From Epiperipatus broadwayi (Eukaryota > Onychophora > Udeonychophora > Euonychophora > Peripatidae): a DNA stretch of 64,000 nt. The position numbers and the translations under genes were made by a program. Location of the stretch: the NCBI GenBank assembly GCA_028023455.1, contig JAQFVV010013336.1, forward strand, positions 89,714-153,713. Direction: 5' to 3'. Of this stretch, positions 24,893-34,010 are shown piece by piece; positions within the stretch are counted from its first letter, which is position 1, and every line of letters starts with the position of its first letter. The notes under the pieces were generated by a model. It had not been told where the DNA came from. It made no database searches and saw only the letters and a list, made by a program, of their open reading frames with translations.

Positions 24893-25610
24893 TTCTGAAA
24901 AAATAAATAAATATATATAAATAAAAAAAAAAAAAAAATAATTTTATAAAAAAATTTTTTTGGTGTTGGGATAGGGAAAAAAAAAAAAAAAAAAAAAAAA
25001 TAATAAAAAAAAAAAAGGAGTGGAGAGAGGAAGAAATAAAGAGAGAGAAAAAATATATATATATAAAAAAAAAAAAAAATTAGAAGAAGTTAATATATTA
25101 TAATATAAAAAAATGATTTTTTTATTTATGACCGAACAGAAGTTTTGTTACAAAGAAAAATATTGTAAAAAAAAAAAAAATGGGTGATTTTTTTTTTTAA
25201 TTTTTTAAAGGAGGAAAAAAAAATTATAAGTATTTTTTTATTGAATGTAAATGGTTGAAAAAAAAAAGGGTACATATAATGAAGTTATGGAAGAAAAAAA
25301 AAAAAAAAAAGGATATTAAAAGAAAGGATTTTTTTGTTTTTTGTGTTGGGTTGGGGAAAAGATAAAGGAGATTTAAAAAAAAAAGATTAGGAAGAGAAAA
25401 AATATATTGTGGGGAAGGGGGGGGGGAGAGGAGGGAAAAAAGTGGGGGGGGGGGGGAAAAAAAGAGAGAAAAAATTTTTTGGGGAGAGTTGTGGTGATAT
25501 TTTCTTCTTTTTTTCCCCACAACACCACCCCACCCCACCCAATGATTTTATTATAAAAAAAAGCTGCTGCGAATAAGTTTTATTTTAAAAAAAAAAAAAT
25601 GTTTTCCAAA
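24893..25610. repeat. Homopurine low-complexity tract
   Basis: Runs of A up to about 20, G runs up to about 13 and GAGAGA on one strand, then a short C-rich part (25515-25540). Its degenerate, homopolymer-extended texture differs from every other part of the window. It could be a genuine purine-rich tract or poor consensus sequence. Confidence 0.85.
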
Positions 25611-25979
25611 TAAATTAAAAACTATTGTTACTTTTACTGATTTGAGCTTTTGTTTGGAAAAATGATTTCCTAAAAGTTTTAAGAAAAGGCAATAGTTAAT
25701 ATTCAAAACTTTTATATTACACTAAGCACACATACTTACACAACAGAGCAAAACAAAATAACAAATACAATTCGATCTTCCTTGATCAAGAGCTTGCTAT
25801 ACTTAGATCCCTACTAATGTGATAGAAAATAATAACACAAAGAGGCATGGATAATTAATTGCAAAGGATTCAAATGCAATCAAAAGAAAAGATTCATGCG
25901 TTCCATTGTTGAAAAAATAGGATATTTAAATGACTCATTTACATAATAAATTATGTCATATACAGGCATAATTTTCAAT
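25611..25979. other. AT-rich spacer
   Basis: No recognisable motif. Confidence 0.4.
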
Positions 25980-26550
25980 GACTAAACAAAATGCACCATG
26001 ATTCTGGTGGTGGTCTGCCAAAAGTATGCTTAGGGCAATATAAAAGTTTGAATATTAACTATGACCTTTTTTTAACACTGTTATAACAAGTTTATAATAA
26101 TTACAATGAATAAAGCAAAGAGAAACAGATGTCATTTAGAATTTCTAAAAGTTCCTAAAAATCTTAAATGTTTGAAATCATTAATTTAGTTGATTAAATG
26201 TTCTTCTATAGAAAAATTCAAGTAATAACAAAAACAATATGGTTCAGTTCTCTCATTTAATGTAATATATTTTCAGCAGTGATCTTCCAAATACAAAATA
26301 CAGAAAAATTGTCAACACTGATGACAATATTTTGATTTCAAAAAGAGATCCTTCCCAGAAATAGAGAAGTCTCACAATAAGAATATAAAAATTTTAGGAA
26401 ATCTTTATCAAAGATTGGGGTCCTTCTGCTCATCCAGTATATTTAACGTTTTATCTAAAAACAGAATAAATATCTTGTAATTTGGCATAATCTATTATAA
26501 CCACATTAAAATACAGTCCTACCCATGCTACTTAGGATTAATATTTGATC

Positions 26551-26799
26551 ATAATCATATATATTGCTTATAACACCTTTTCCATATACACTTTAATGCA
26601 ACAATTTTTCTTAAAAAGCAGAGAAAAAGATAGAGCTCTGATGACGACTGCTGGACAGTCGAAACTGTAAGGAAAATAAAGGTTTTAAAAAAAATTGTTG
26701 CATTAAAGTGTATATGGAAAAAGGGTTATAAGCAATATATATGATTATATGAAGATCTGCAAAGAAAGTGAAAGAGAAGAATAAGAGAATGTACTTCTG
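26551..26799 (+). mobile_element. Family B foldback with hammerhead-like centre (B1)
   Basis: Arms 26551-26616 and 26683-26748 are reverse complements. The loop carries a hammerhead-like motif (26638-26668). A one-sided tail (26749-26799, starting ATGAAGATCTGCAAAG) follows. Flanking direct repeats ATATTTGATCATAA (26541-26554 and 26800-26813, 14 bp) mark target duplication. The left TSD overlaps the start of the left arm by 4 bp. A second copy with diverged arms is at 62910-63075. Confidence 0.8.
26638..26668 (+). ncRNA. Hammerhead-like motif, family B
   Basis: CTGATGA, an extra C, a perfect 5-bp stem II (GACTG/CAGTC, loop CTGGA), GAAA, then CTGTA in place of stem III and cleavage site. Stem I pairs only 2-3 bp, so this is either a relic or a minimal form. 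The copy at 62979 keeps the core and stem II with one G-U (GACTG/CAGTT). Confidence 0.5.
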
Positions 26800-27691
26800 A
26801 TATTTGATCATAACCTAACATTTTTCTCATTTACCTAAAGCTGAAACTAAAATAATTCCCATGAATATATTTGAGAACTATCTAAATACCACTGGTGAAT
26901 ACTTTTGTCCCAAAGGGTTTGCACTAAGCTTCTGGATACTCTTTTTTTTTTACCATGAAAAATGTTAAGAAATACAACTAATAGATACAAGTTTACTTTA
27001 CAGTGATGTATTATTTTTCCATATATTCGTCCAAATATCAAAACATATGTTGCCTGTTTAAAAAATTAAAATATAATTTCACTACTTAAAGCTTCTCTCA
27101 ATCAAGATTTCCCTTTATGGAAATTCAATCAAGAATTTACAACTCAAGAATTATGGCATTAAGAATGAACTTCTTGTGAGGTTCCAAACATTTATTTTTT
27201 TTTCAGATCCAACAGTAAAGTCAACTGAAATTGATTTCCTAGACATTATTAAAGTCTCCTCAACAGATTCAGGGCAACTCATAACTACTGCACTATTTGC
27301 TTCGTAAATGGAATTTAATAGCCAATGACCTGTCAAATCTATAGCTATAGTGACAATGGAAGGACTTTACAGTAAAGCCATTACTGATTCTATCTCCTGG
27401 TTGGAAGTTAGCAACATGAATACTTAATATCATATAATCTCTCAAGCAGCTAATCATGTAATTATTTTTGCAACTGATATTTTATCACTTTGTGCTCTAA
27501 AATAAGAACTTTTGCAGTATATTATTTTCATATATAAGCGTAAAATGTTAGATATTCTTCTAAAATATATCTCAACCTTTTTAAAATATTTATATTCCTA
27601 TATGAAAAAGATATAAATATATCTATGGATAATATATGCACAAATATATAGCTGTATTACAAATATATATATATATATATACATCTTTATC

Positions 27692-28197
27692 CTCTGTACA
27701 TATTAATGGTGATTTCAGATTATTTAGTGGTATACGTAAATTAAAACACTAGACAAAATTCACCTTATAATTTCAAAATTAAGTCAAAAACTAAGCTAAT
27801 ATAACAAGAGAGCTTAAAGACAGAGTGGTACTATAGTACTTTTCATAGTTTTTGATGTCACATAATTTAACGGGAGATAGTTGCTTCCATTTCAATTATA
27901 TATATTAAAAATGTTAATTTATTTATTACATTTATAAATACTACTACTTCATTTAATATTCAGCAGTTGTTAAGATTCATTCTTCACCCCCTGTAGATAT
28001 TAACAGTAATTTCAGATTATAAAAACACTAGACAAAATTCACTCTATAATTTCAAAACTAAGTCAAAAACTGAGCTTACATAACAGCAGAATTTAAAGAG
28101 AGAGTGGTACCATTCCGTCCTTCATTGTTTTTGACCTCACATAACTCAGTGGGTGGTAGTTACTTCCGTTTCAATTACAGATATTAAAAATGTTGTG
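27692..28197 (+). repeat. Direct repeat of about 210 bp, two diverged copies
   Basis: 27692-27915 and 27988-28197 share blocks in order: ATTTCAGATTAT, ACACTAGACAAAATTCAC, AAGTCAAAAACT, GAGTGGTAC, GTTTTTGA and ATATTAAAAATGTT. Spacing is about 295 bp. No tRNA-like boxes were found. Family unknown. Confidence 0.75.
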
Positions 28198-28201
28198 ATT
28201 A

Positions 28202-28260
<59 letters not shown>
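28202..28260. repeat. (ATT)n microsatellite
   Basis: About 19 uninterrupted ATT triplets, followed by (AT)n. Confidence 0.97.
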
Positions 28261-28267
<7 letters not shown>

Positions 28268-28277
28268 TAATAATGAG

Positions 28278-28808
28278 TTACAAAAAAAATCAAGTCAGGT
28301 GTCACATGATCTAATTTAATAAGCCTGTATTATAAATGTTACCACCTCACTGACGATGCCAGTAGCACTGGTCTGGGGTTGGCTATATTCTCAAAGCTTG
28401 TTAAGGACTAATTTTGCAAGCTCTATATATAACATTTGAAAATACAAGCTTATTAAATTAGGTCATGTGACATCTGACTTGATTTTTTTGTAATTTTATT
28501 TTTTGTTATTAAGGCTTTGGTGATTTTATATTGTTAAAGCTATTAATATATGCTGCATCTGAACTTAATTCAGTCCCATATGGCTATTTAAGTTAGATAG
28601 CTGGATTGGAAGACATGGATGTTTGAAAATTTCAGATTTTCTACTTAATAGTTATCCATTAGATAAAGTGCTGGGCTTATCCTGGTATTTTTAATCTAAT
28701 GCTTGAATATCCTAGCACCTCACTGATGACGCCAGTAGCAGAAACCGGTCTGGGGTTGGGGATAGTCTCAAAGCTTGTTAAGAGCTTACTTTGCGAGCTC
28801 TATATATA
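28278..28808 (+). mobile_element. Family A hammerhead repeat, two head-to-tail units
   Basis: The first unit's hammerhead (28342-28380) has lost GAAAC and is enclosed by inverted arms 28278-28340 and 28431-28493. The second unit holds a block CTGAACTTAATTCAG (about 28558), similar to the GAACTGAATTCAG block of family T, and a good hammerhead (28708-28764). Both units continue with CTCAAAGCTTGTTAAG and end in CTCTATATATA. The sequence ATATATAATAATGAGTT flanks the pair on both sides (ends near 28279 and 28817). Families A and T are therefore related. Confidence 0.65.
28708..28764 (+). ncRNA. Type I hammerhead ribozyme motif, family A
   Basis: Outer arm TATCC, loop TAGC, inner arm ACCTCA, core CTGATGA, stem II region CGCCAGTAGCA (GC/GC pairs around CAGTA), GAAA, mini stem III ACCGGT, cleavage C (28750), inner arm TGGGGT, loop TGG, outer arm GGATA. 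Compared with family T, both stem I arms changed while pairing was kept (TCCTCA/TGGGGA to ACCTCA/TGGGGT, and ATCCAA/TTGGAT to TATCC/GGATA). Stem II is short and position 10.1/11.1 is C/A, so activity may be low. Confidence 0.7.
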
Positions 28809-30990
28809 ATAATGAGTTGAATGTAGATGCGCTTATATGAAATAGATATAAAAAAATTCCGAGTAGAATGAATAATAGTAATTTAGTGTGAATATATTCA
28901 ACCCCTACTTTAAATCTTTTCAATTAATATTCTCAAACCAGTTACCAAGCATTCATTTTTAATTACCTTGTGAAAAGTCTATATCATCCACAATATAGCA
29001 TTAAATAGGGTATAATATATTCAGAACACTTATCTCTCATAACACCATATAATAGTGATGTAAATCTTGCGATATAAATATTTAAATCGCTAAGCAAATA
29101 AATTAGCATTGTTCTTGCCTCCATACTAAGTTGTTAAATATGGAGTGAATTTATACAAAGATAAATGCAAAATTGAAATTCTATTCGACATGGATATATT
29201 CAATTCTTATTTTAAATTAACACCCTTAATATTCTCTAGGCAAAATCATCAAGTACTCATTTGTATGTTATCTCCAATGGGCAATATTATAAATTTATTA
29301 TGTTAAATATTGCATAATACATTTAGAACATGCAGCATTGTTTAGCAATTTTAAATGTTAGTACTCCAAGACTTAGATCATTATTATACAATGCTTGAGA
29401 AGTATGTTCTGAAAATATCAAGCAATGTGTAATACAATAAATTTCTAATACTGCATATCAGAGATAACAGATCTTTCACGAAGTAATTAAAAGTGAATAC
29501 ATACTGACTCTGCCTTGAGATTTAAAGTAGGTGTTAAATATCTCCACATTGAATGGAATTTCATTCTCAGATTTATCTTCATATAAATTTGCTTTCTATC
29601 AATAAATTAGCAATTTAAATATTGATACTTCAAAACTTAAAAACATAATTATAAAATGTTATGCAAGATATAGTATTGTGAATAAATAATAAAACAAAGT
29701 AAATTAACACAAAATGCAAATACAGATGTGGAGCGCACACAATTTAAGTAGAAAAAGTAAAAGTCAGTTGTACTTCTGAAACAAGTCCTCAATACAATTA
29801 AGTGGGGGGGGGGGTAAGACAACCCAGATATTTGTGAATTAAACAATTAGAAGTGAAAAAAAAAATGAATTATTGAGTTTATTTGACTCTAAAGGTATAT
29901 TTGTGAATTAAACAATTACAAATGAAAAAAAAAAACAAGTAAATTATTGAAAGTTTATGTAACTCTAAGGGTATGTGTTCAAACTTAGCTATAATTAATA
30001 ATTAATGTTTTTAATATTATTCAAGAATGATAAGCTCTTTACCCTAAAATTTTGATATGAATGGATGCAATTCTGAAATTTTTTGCTCAATTCTTTCTAG
30101 ACATTTATATATGTGAAAATAAAGATAAATTATTCACCCTCTCATTGTAAAAATATTATATATGGGTACAATATCTTTATTCTAGTTCCCTAAAATTTAG
30201 AAACTTCTAGCAACTGAACAAACATATGAAGGCAGCTTTTAAATTTTCACAACTAGATCTGTATTATATTAAACTGAGCTGTGCTTTATTTTTAAATCGT
30301 GAACAAAATTAAAAAATTAATTATAAATATTGCACAGTAATTAGTATTTACACAGATTTTGAGATAAAATTAAAGAAAAAAACACATTAAGTGAAAATAT
30401 GTTAATTAATAAGCCTTACTGACAATTAAATAAGGATTCTAGAAAATATATATCTAGACTTTTTATGATTTCCATTTTTTTGTAATAAAAAGCAGAAAAA
30501 TGAGAGAAGAAAAGAAGGATAATGTCTAAACAAGCTGACACAAATTAGTTAGCAACTAAAGAAAAAAAAATAATCATAAATTATTTCTTTAAAGAAAAAA
30601 AAAAAGCTGAAAAAATTAATAAATTAAATTATTAGAATAAAAAATTTTTTTACAAATTTTGTAATTACAATGACAGAAAGTATATTATTGTAAATGTATA
30701 TATCCAATATGCTTCAAAACAAACAATTATTAGAGAATTTAGTATTTATATTTAATATAATGCTTTCCAGTATTATATGAGTGCTTTAAAAGCCACAGAA
30801 GATTTACAAAGGAGGGATAACAGAAATATATCGTTAAAGTCTTACTTTGCATATCAACTTAATCTGGCAAAATCATTAATCTGGAAAAGCTAGGAAACCA
30901 AAAAACTCCAAACTGACAATATTTCAGATCACGAGTGTACATTAATAATTTTATTAGTCGCTCATTAGACTAGAGATTATCCAATAATGA
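28809..30990. other. AT-rich spacer with one short tandem repeat
   Basis: 29828-29960 contains two 69-bp units beginning ATATTTGTGAATTAAACAATTA. A G-run lies at 29803-29814. Nothing else is recognised. Confidence 0.5.
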
Positions 30991-31228
30991 ATACTATTTC
31001 AGGAGAATAATTTCCATTACACCACTCGCAAGGTAGAGAATGTAAGAGATTGTGATCTGGGCCAACTGATGATTGCTGGTTCAGCAAGAAATGTACATCT
31101 TGGGAATCAAAAACCTTTTACACATGTCTTTGATAACATTCATGATTACATCCTCCCACAAGGTGTTAAGAGTGGACAGAAAACATTCCCTACCTTCTGT
31201 GAGAGTGGTGTAATGGAAATTATACTAT
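30991..31228 (+). mobile_element. Foldback with intact family C-type hammerhead
   Basis: Inverted arms 31007-31045 and 31183-31223 (TTTCCATTACACCACTC against GAGTGGTGTAATGGAAA) enclose a complete hammerhead at 31055-31111. ATACTAT occurs at 30991-30997 and 31222-31228 and could be a short TSD, though the right copy overlaps the arm. An 80-codon open frame (31069-31311) overlaps the ribozyme and shows no domain. I treat it as chance. Confidence 0.65.
31055..31111 (+). ncRNA. Type I hammerhead ribozyme, core intact
   Basis: Order: outer stem I TGAT (31055-31058), loop CTGGG plus one G, inner stem CCAA (31064-31067), core CTGATGA (31068-31074), stem II TTGCT/AGCAA with loop GGTTC, GAAA (31090-31093), mini stem III ATG-TA-CAT, cleavage nucleotide C (31101), inner TTGG (31102-31105), loop GA, outer ATCA (31108-31111). 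Every conserved core residue is present, and the 10.1/11.1 pair is a Watson-Crick T-A. Of all copies in the window this is the one most likely to self-cleave. The 2-nt stem III loop suggests it works best as a dimer, as for other short-stem-III hammerheads. Confidence 0.82.
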
Positions 31229-31473
31229 ATACTCATGAGAGTACATTTAAAGTCAGTGCTTTGAAAAATATTGCTGTTTCTTTTTTAACAAATAAAATTC
31301 TGTATCTCTAATCAGTTCTAATTTATTTGCATTGAAAATATTTCACAAGAAAACAAACCCAATATTAAATGTTAGAAGACTGCTGGGATCTCGGCAGGAT
31401 TTCAACTATAAGAGAATAGCTCGTGATATCTATTAGTTGAATATCTTTAACCATTATCATGCCCTATTCCATA

Positions 31474-31560
31474 AGCATCTGACTTGAGATCGGGAGGTCT
31501 CCGGATCGATTCTGGCATGCGCAGTTGTTACGAACTCCCAAGTATTAATAAAGTCATTAG
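31474..31560 (+). mobile_element. tRNA-derived SINE, family F (second copy)
   Basis: CATCTGACTTGAGATCGGG, box B CCGGATCGATTCTGG, then GAACTCCCAAGTATTAATAAAG. It parallels 11603-11720. Confidence 0.6.
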
Positions 31561-31883
31561 CCTTTTTTTAAATCATCATCGCAACTACTTTCTATTATTA
31601 TCTTTTCAATATTTTAAATAAAAGAATATTAACTTAAATTGATAATTATGCTATAGAATCAACATCAATTTCTAGTGACTCTTATGCATAAAATCTCTAT
31701 AGTTCTTTCCGATTTTCATAACATCTTAGAATTTTCCTGAAGATTTGTGATAATGGTGTTCTAGTTGCATTTCTGCATTGGACTATTTAATATGTGTATT
31801 GAATGTCTTTTAGAAAAATGTATTTTAAATATTCCAAATGCATTCAACTGTTAGTAACAGCATATCAAACAGATTAGTATGAG

Positions 31884-32155
31884 CACAACATTTCAAGAGG
31901 TATTATTCTCCCCTCTTCTTCAGATGACGCTGGCTTGACCAGTGACAGTACTAGCATGGGATTCAAACCTGGACCCTTACTTAGATTCTTGAGTATTGAA
32001 TTTTAAGGTTTCAAGAGATATTATTCTGCCCTCTTCTTCGGGTGTTGCTAGCCTGACCAGTGACAGTACTAGCATGAGATTCGAACCTGGACCCTTAGAT
32101 TCTTGAGTATTAAATTTTAAGGTAACACTCTAACCAACTGAGCCATTCTGGGTCA
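31884..32155 (-). mobile_element. tRNA-headed SINE D, partial dimer with hammerhead-like tails
   Basis: On the minus strand the head reads GAATGGCTCAGTTGGTTAGA (box A) and GGTTCGAATCTC (box B, near 32080), with good tRNA similarity. The body then reads CTAGTACTGTCACTGGTC and a tail CCGAAGAAGAGGG...CTCTTGAAA. At that GAAA (about 32007-32011) the sequence restarts with CCTTAAAATTCAATACTC, i.e. the post-box-A part again with box B (GGTTTGAATCCC) and a second tail CTGAAGAAGAGGGGAG...CCTCTTGAAATGTTGTG. The second unit lacks box A. Another copy is at 52720-52880. Confidence 0.75.
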
Positions 32156-32473
32156 TACTTGTTTTTGTTTCATCTATCTACCTTATTCACATAAGACTGC
32201 CTTGATTTCTTTTTAAACTTTATATCAATTTTGAAGTTTACTGTTTTATGATTCCACTGGCAAATAATTATTTTCAGAAATATATTACACATTTCTAAGC
32301 AGAGAATAACTTTTAACTAATCAATTTTATAATAATAGAATTTTAATAAATATTCATTTAAATTGAAATTCATGTGCTTATATCATTATTTTATAACTTG
32401 TGCATTAAAAATGCATTTCTGAAAACAATATTTACGGCTTATACATTTGAATAATTCAAGTATTCAGAAATAT

Positions 32474-33456
32474 ATGATCACCGTTTTTTATGCTTCCACA
32501 AGCTGTTTTTCACACGGGCAAAACTCTCCATACACTAGTGCCCCTCAATGCAAGTGCCTCTGTGAAAAACAGCTCATGTAAGCATAAAGAATGGTGATCA
32601 TGTGGTGTTTGATGGTTTATTACCAATCCTGCCCAATAGGATTATGGTAATTGTAATTATTAAAGAACAAAAGATGCCAGAAAGTATGTATGCTGAACTG
32701 AGTTCAGATCTATACAACTATACAAGCCTGATGAACTTAGCTTGAAAACATCATTGTGTTTTCAACTTGGACTCAAAATTTTATAGTTAGCCAAAAACAA
32801 TAAAAGATGGCTGCCGGAGAATTGCATTAGACCCTAAGATCTAGGTGCAGTGCTTTCAGATCCAAGGCTCCTCAATGATGAAATCCACAAGCTAGAAACT
32901 AGTCTGGGGATATTGGATGAATAGGCACTAGAGAGGGAATTTATGCACAAACCTTCCTGTATCCAGTGACTACTATGGCTTGCATTGGGTGGGGCTACTG
33001 TATGAAGAGTTTTTACCCTCTGCGAAAAACAGCTTGTGTAAGCAAAAATAATGGTGATTATGGAATGCTTGATGATTTAACCCCAATCCTGCCCAATAGA
33101 ATTTATGGGGACATGGCAAAGACACCTAAAAGTATAAGTACTGAACTGAGTTCAGATCTATACAAGCTAATAAGCTTAGTTTGAAATCAATATTGTGTTT
33201 CATTTTGGACTCAAAGCTTTACAGTTAGCTAAAACAGTAAAAGGTGGCTGTTGGAAGATTGCATTAGATCCTAAGATTCAAGTGCAGTGCTCTCAGATCC
33301 AATCTCCTCATTGATTAAAGTAACAGGCTAGAAACTAGTCTGGGATATTTGATGAGTACGCACTAGATAGATTTTATGCAAAAACCTTCCTGCATCTATT
33401 GATTACTATGGATTGCACTGAGTAGTGCCACTGTATGGAGAGTTTTGTCTCTGTGA
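32474..33456 (+). mobile_element. Family T head-to-tail dimer with one TSD pair (T3)
   Basis: Two family T units lie in tandem (hammerheads 436 bp apart, at about 32856 and 33292), each with leader, GAACTGAGTTCAGATCTATA middle block, hammerhead and right arm. The whole 983 bp is bounded by identical 13-mers TATTCAGAAATAT (32461-32473 and 33457-33469). The first hammerhead has ATGATGA for CTGATGA but keeps GAAACTAGTC. The second has a degraded core with GAAACTAGTC kept. No open frame. Confidence 0.85.
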
Positions 33457-33607
33457 TATTCAGAAATATGATATTATAAAAAATAAATAACTTATATTTA
33501 TTTCTGTAGCTATAACCAGAGACTAAATATTTTTTAACTATTATTACATAACTATGATAAGCTTCTAAATTACTTTTAAATATTCCCATATAAAATCAAC
33601 TACAATA

Positions 33608-34005
33608 AAAACAGGCAAATCTCTTCATACAGTAGTGCCATTCAGTGCCAACCAGAGTAATCAATGGATGCCACAAGGCTTTTGCATAAAATCCCTATCT
33701 AGTGCCTACTCATCCAATATCACCAGATTAGTTTCTGGCTTGTGGCCTTCGTCAGTAGAGGAGCTTTGGATCTGAGAGCACTGCACCTAGATCTCTCAGA
33801 TCCAAAGCTCCTCTACTGACGAAGGCCACAAGCCAGAAACTAATCTGGGGATATTGGATGAATAGGCACTAGATAAGGATTTTATGCACAAGCCTTCTGG
33901 CATCCATTAATTACTCTGGTTGGCACTGAGGGGTACTAATGTATGAAGAGTTTTGTCTGTTTTAATAGCAGTAATGTGCTAGCATAAGAAATAGTGATCA
34001 TGTGA
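33608..34005. mobile_element. Family T inverted dimer (T4)
   Basis: Two hammerhead halves face each other around a palindrome centre near 33785. The minus-strand core CTGACGA is at 33749-33755 and the plus-strand core CTGACGA at 33816-33822. Both are followed by GAAACTAATC, where the third-last base (G to A) breaks stem III. The one-sided leader is at right (ATAGTGATCATGTGA, to 34005). Possible TSD TACAATRRA (33601, 34008) is weak. Confidence 0.75.
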
Positions 34006-34010
34006 TGTAC

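Larger units (their letters stand above)
25980..27400 (+). pseudogene. Decayed jockey-like LINE (RT and C-terminus)
   Basis: The conceptual translation preserves order: GSVLS-like block (26245), a relic of the YADD region, FIKDWG, a LNPxKTDILTF-like stretch, a YLGLIFD-like stretch, and near 27200-27290 the tail SDPTVKSTEIDF...SSTDSGQ. That tail corresponds to the jockey-type ending DPTxxxxGFDLPRxxWxxLNRFRTGxG. Stops and frameshifts are everywhere. It is interrupted at 26555-26799 by a family B foldback with a 14-bp TSD. A related copy lies at 35900-36835. Confidence 0.65.

Noticed and set aside
25224-25538. 104-codon reverse frame rich in Phe, Pro and Leu
   Set aside because: Product of the homopurine tract and not a gene.
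26316-26335. CTGATGA as a further hammerhead core
   Set aside because: It lies in the RT frame of a LINE remnant, with no stem II or properly placed GAAA.
28202-28260. CRISPR-like array
   Set aside because: A simple trinucleotide microsatellite with no spacers, in a eukaryotic context.
31069-31311. 80-codon open frame starting within the hammerhead
   Set aside because: It overlaps the ribozyme and inverted arm, has no recognisable domain and no homologous frame in other copies.
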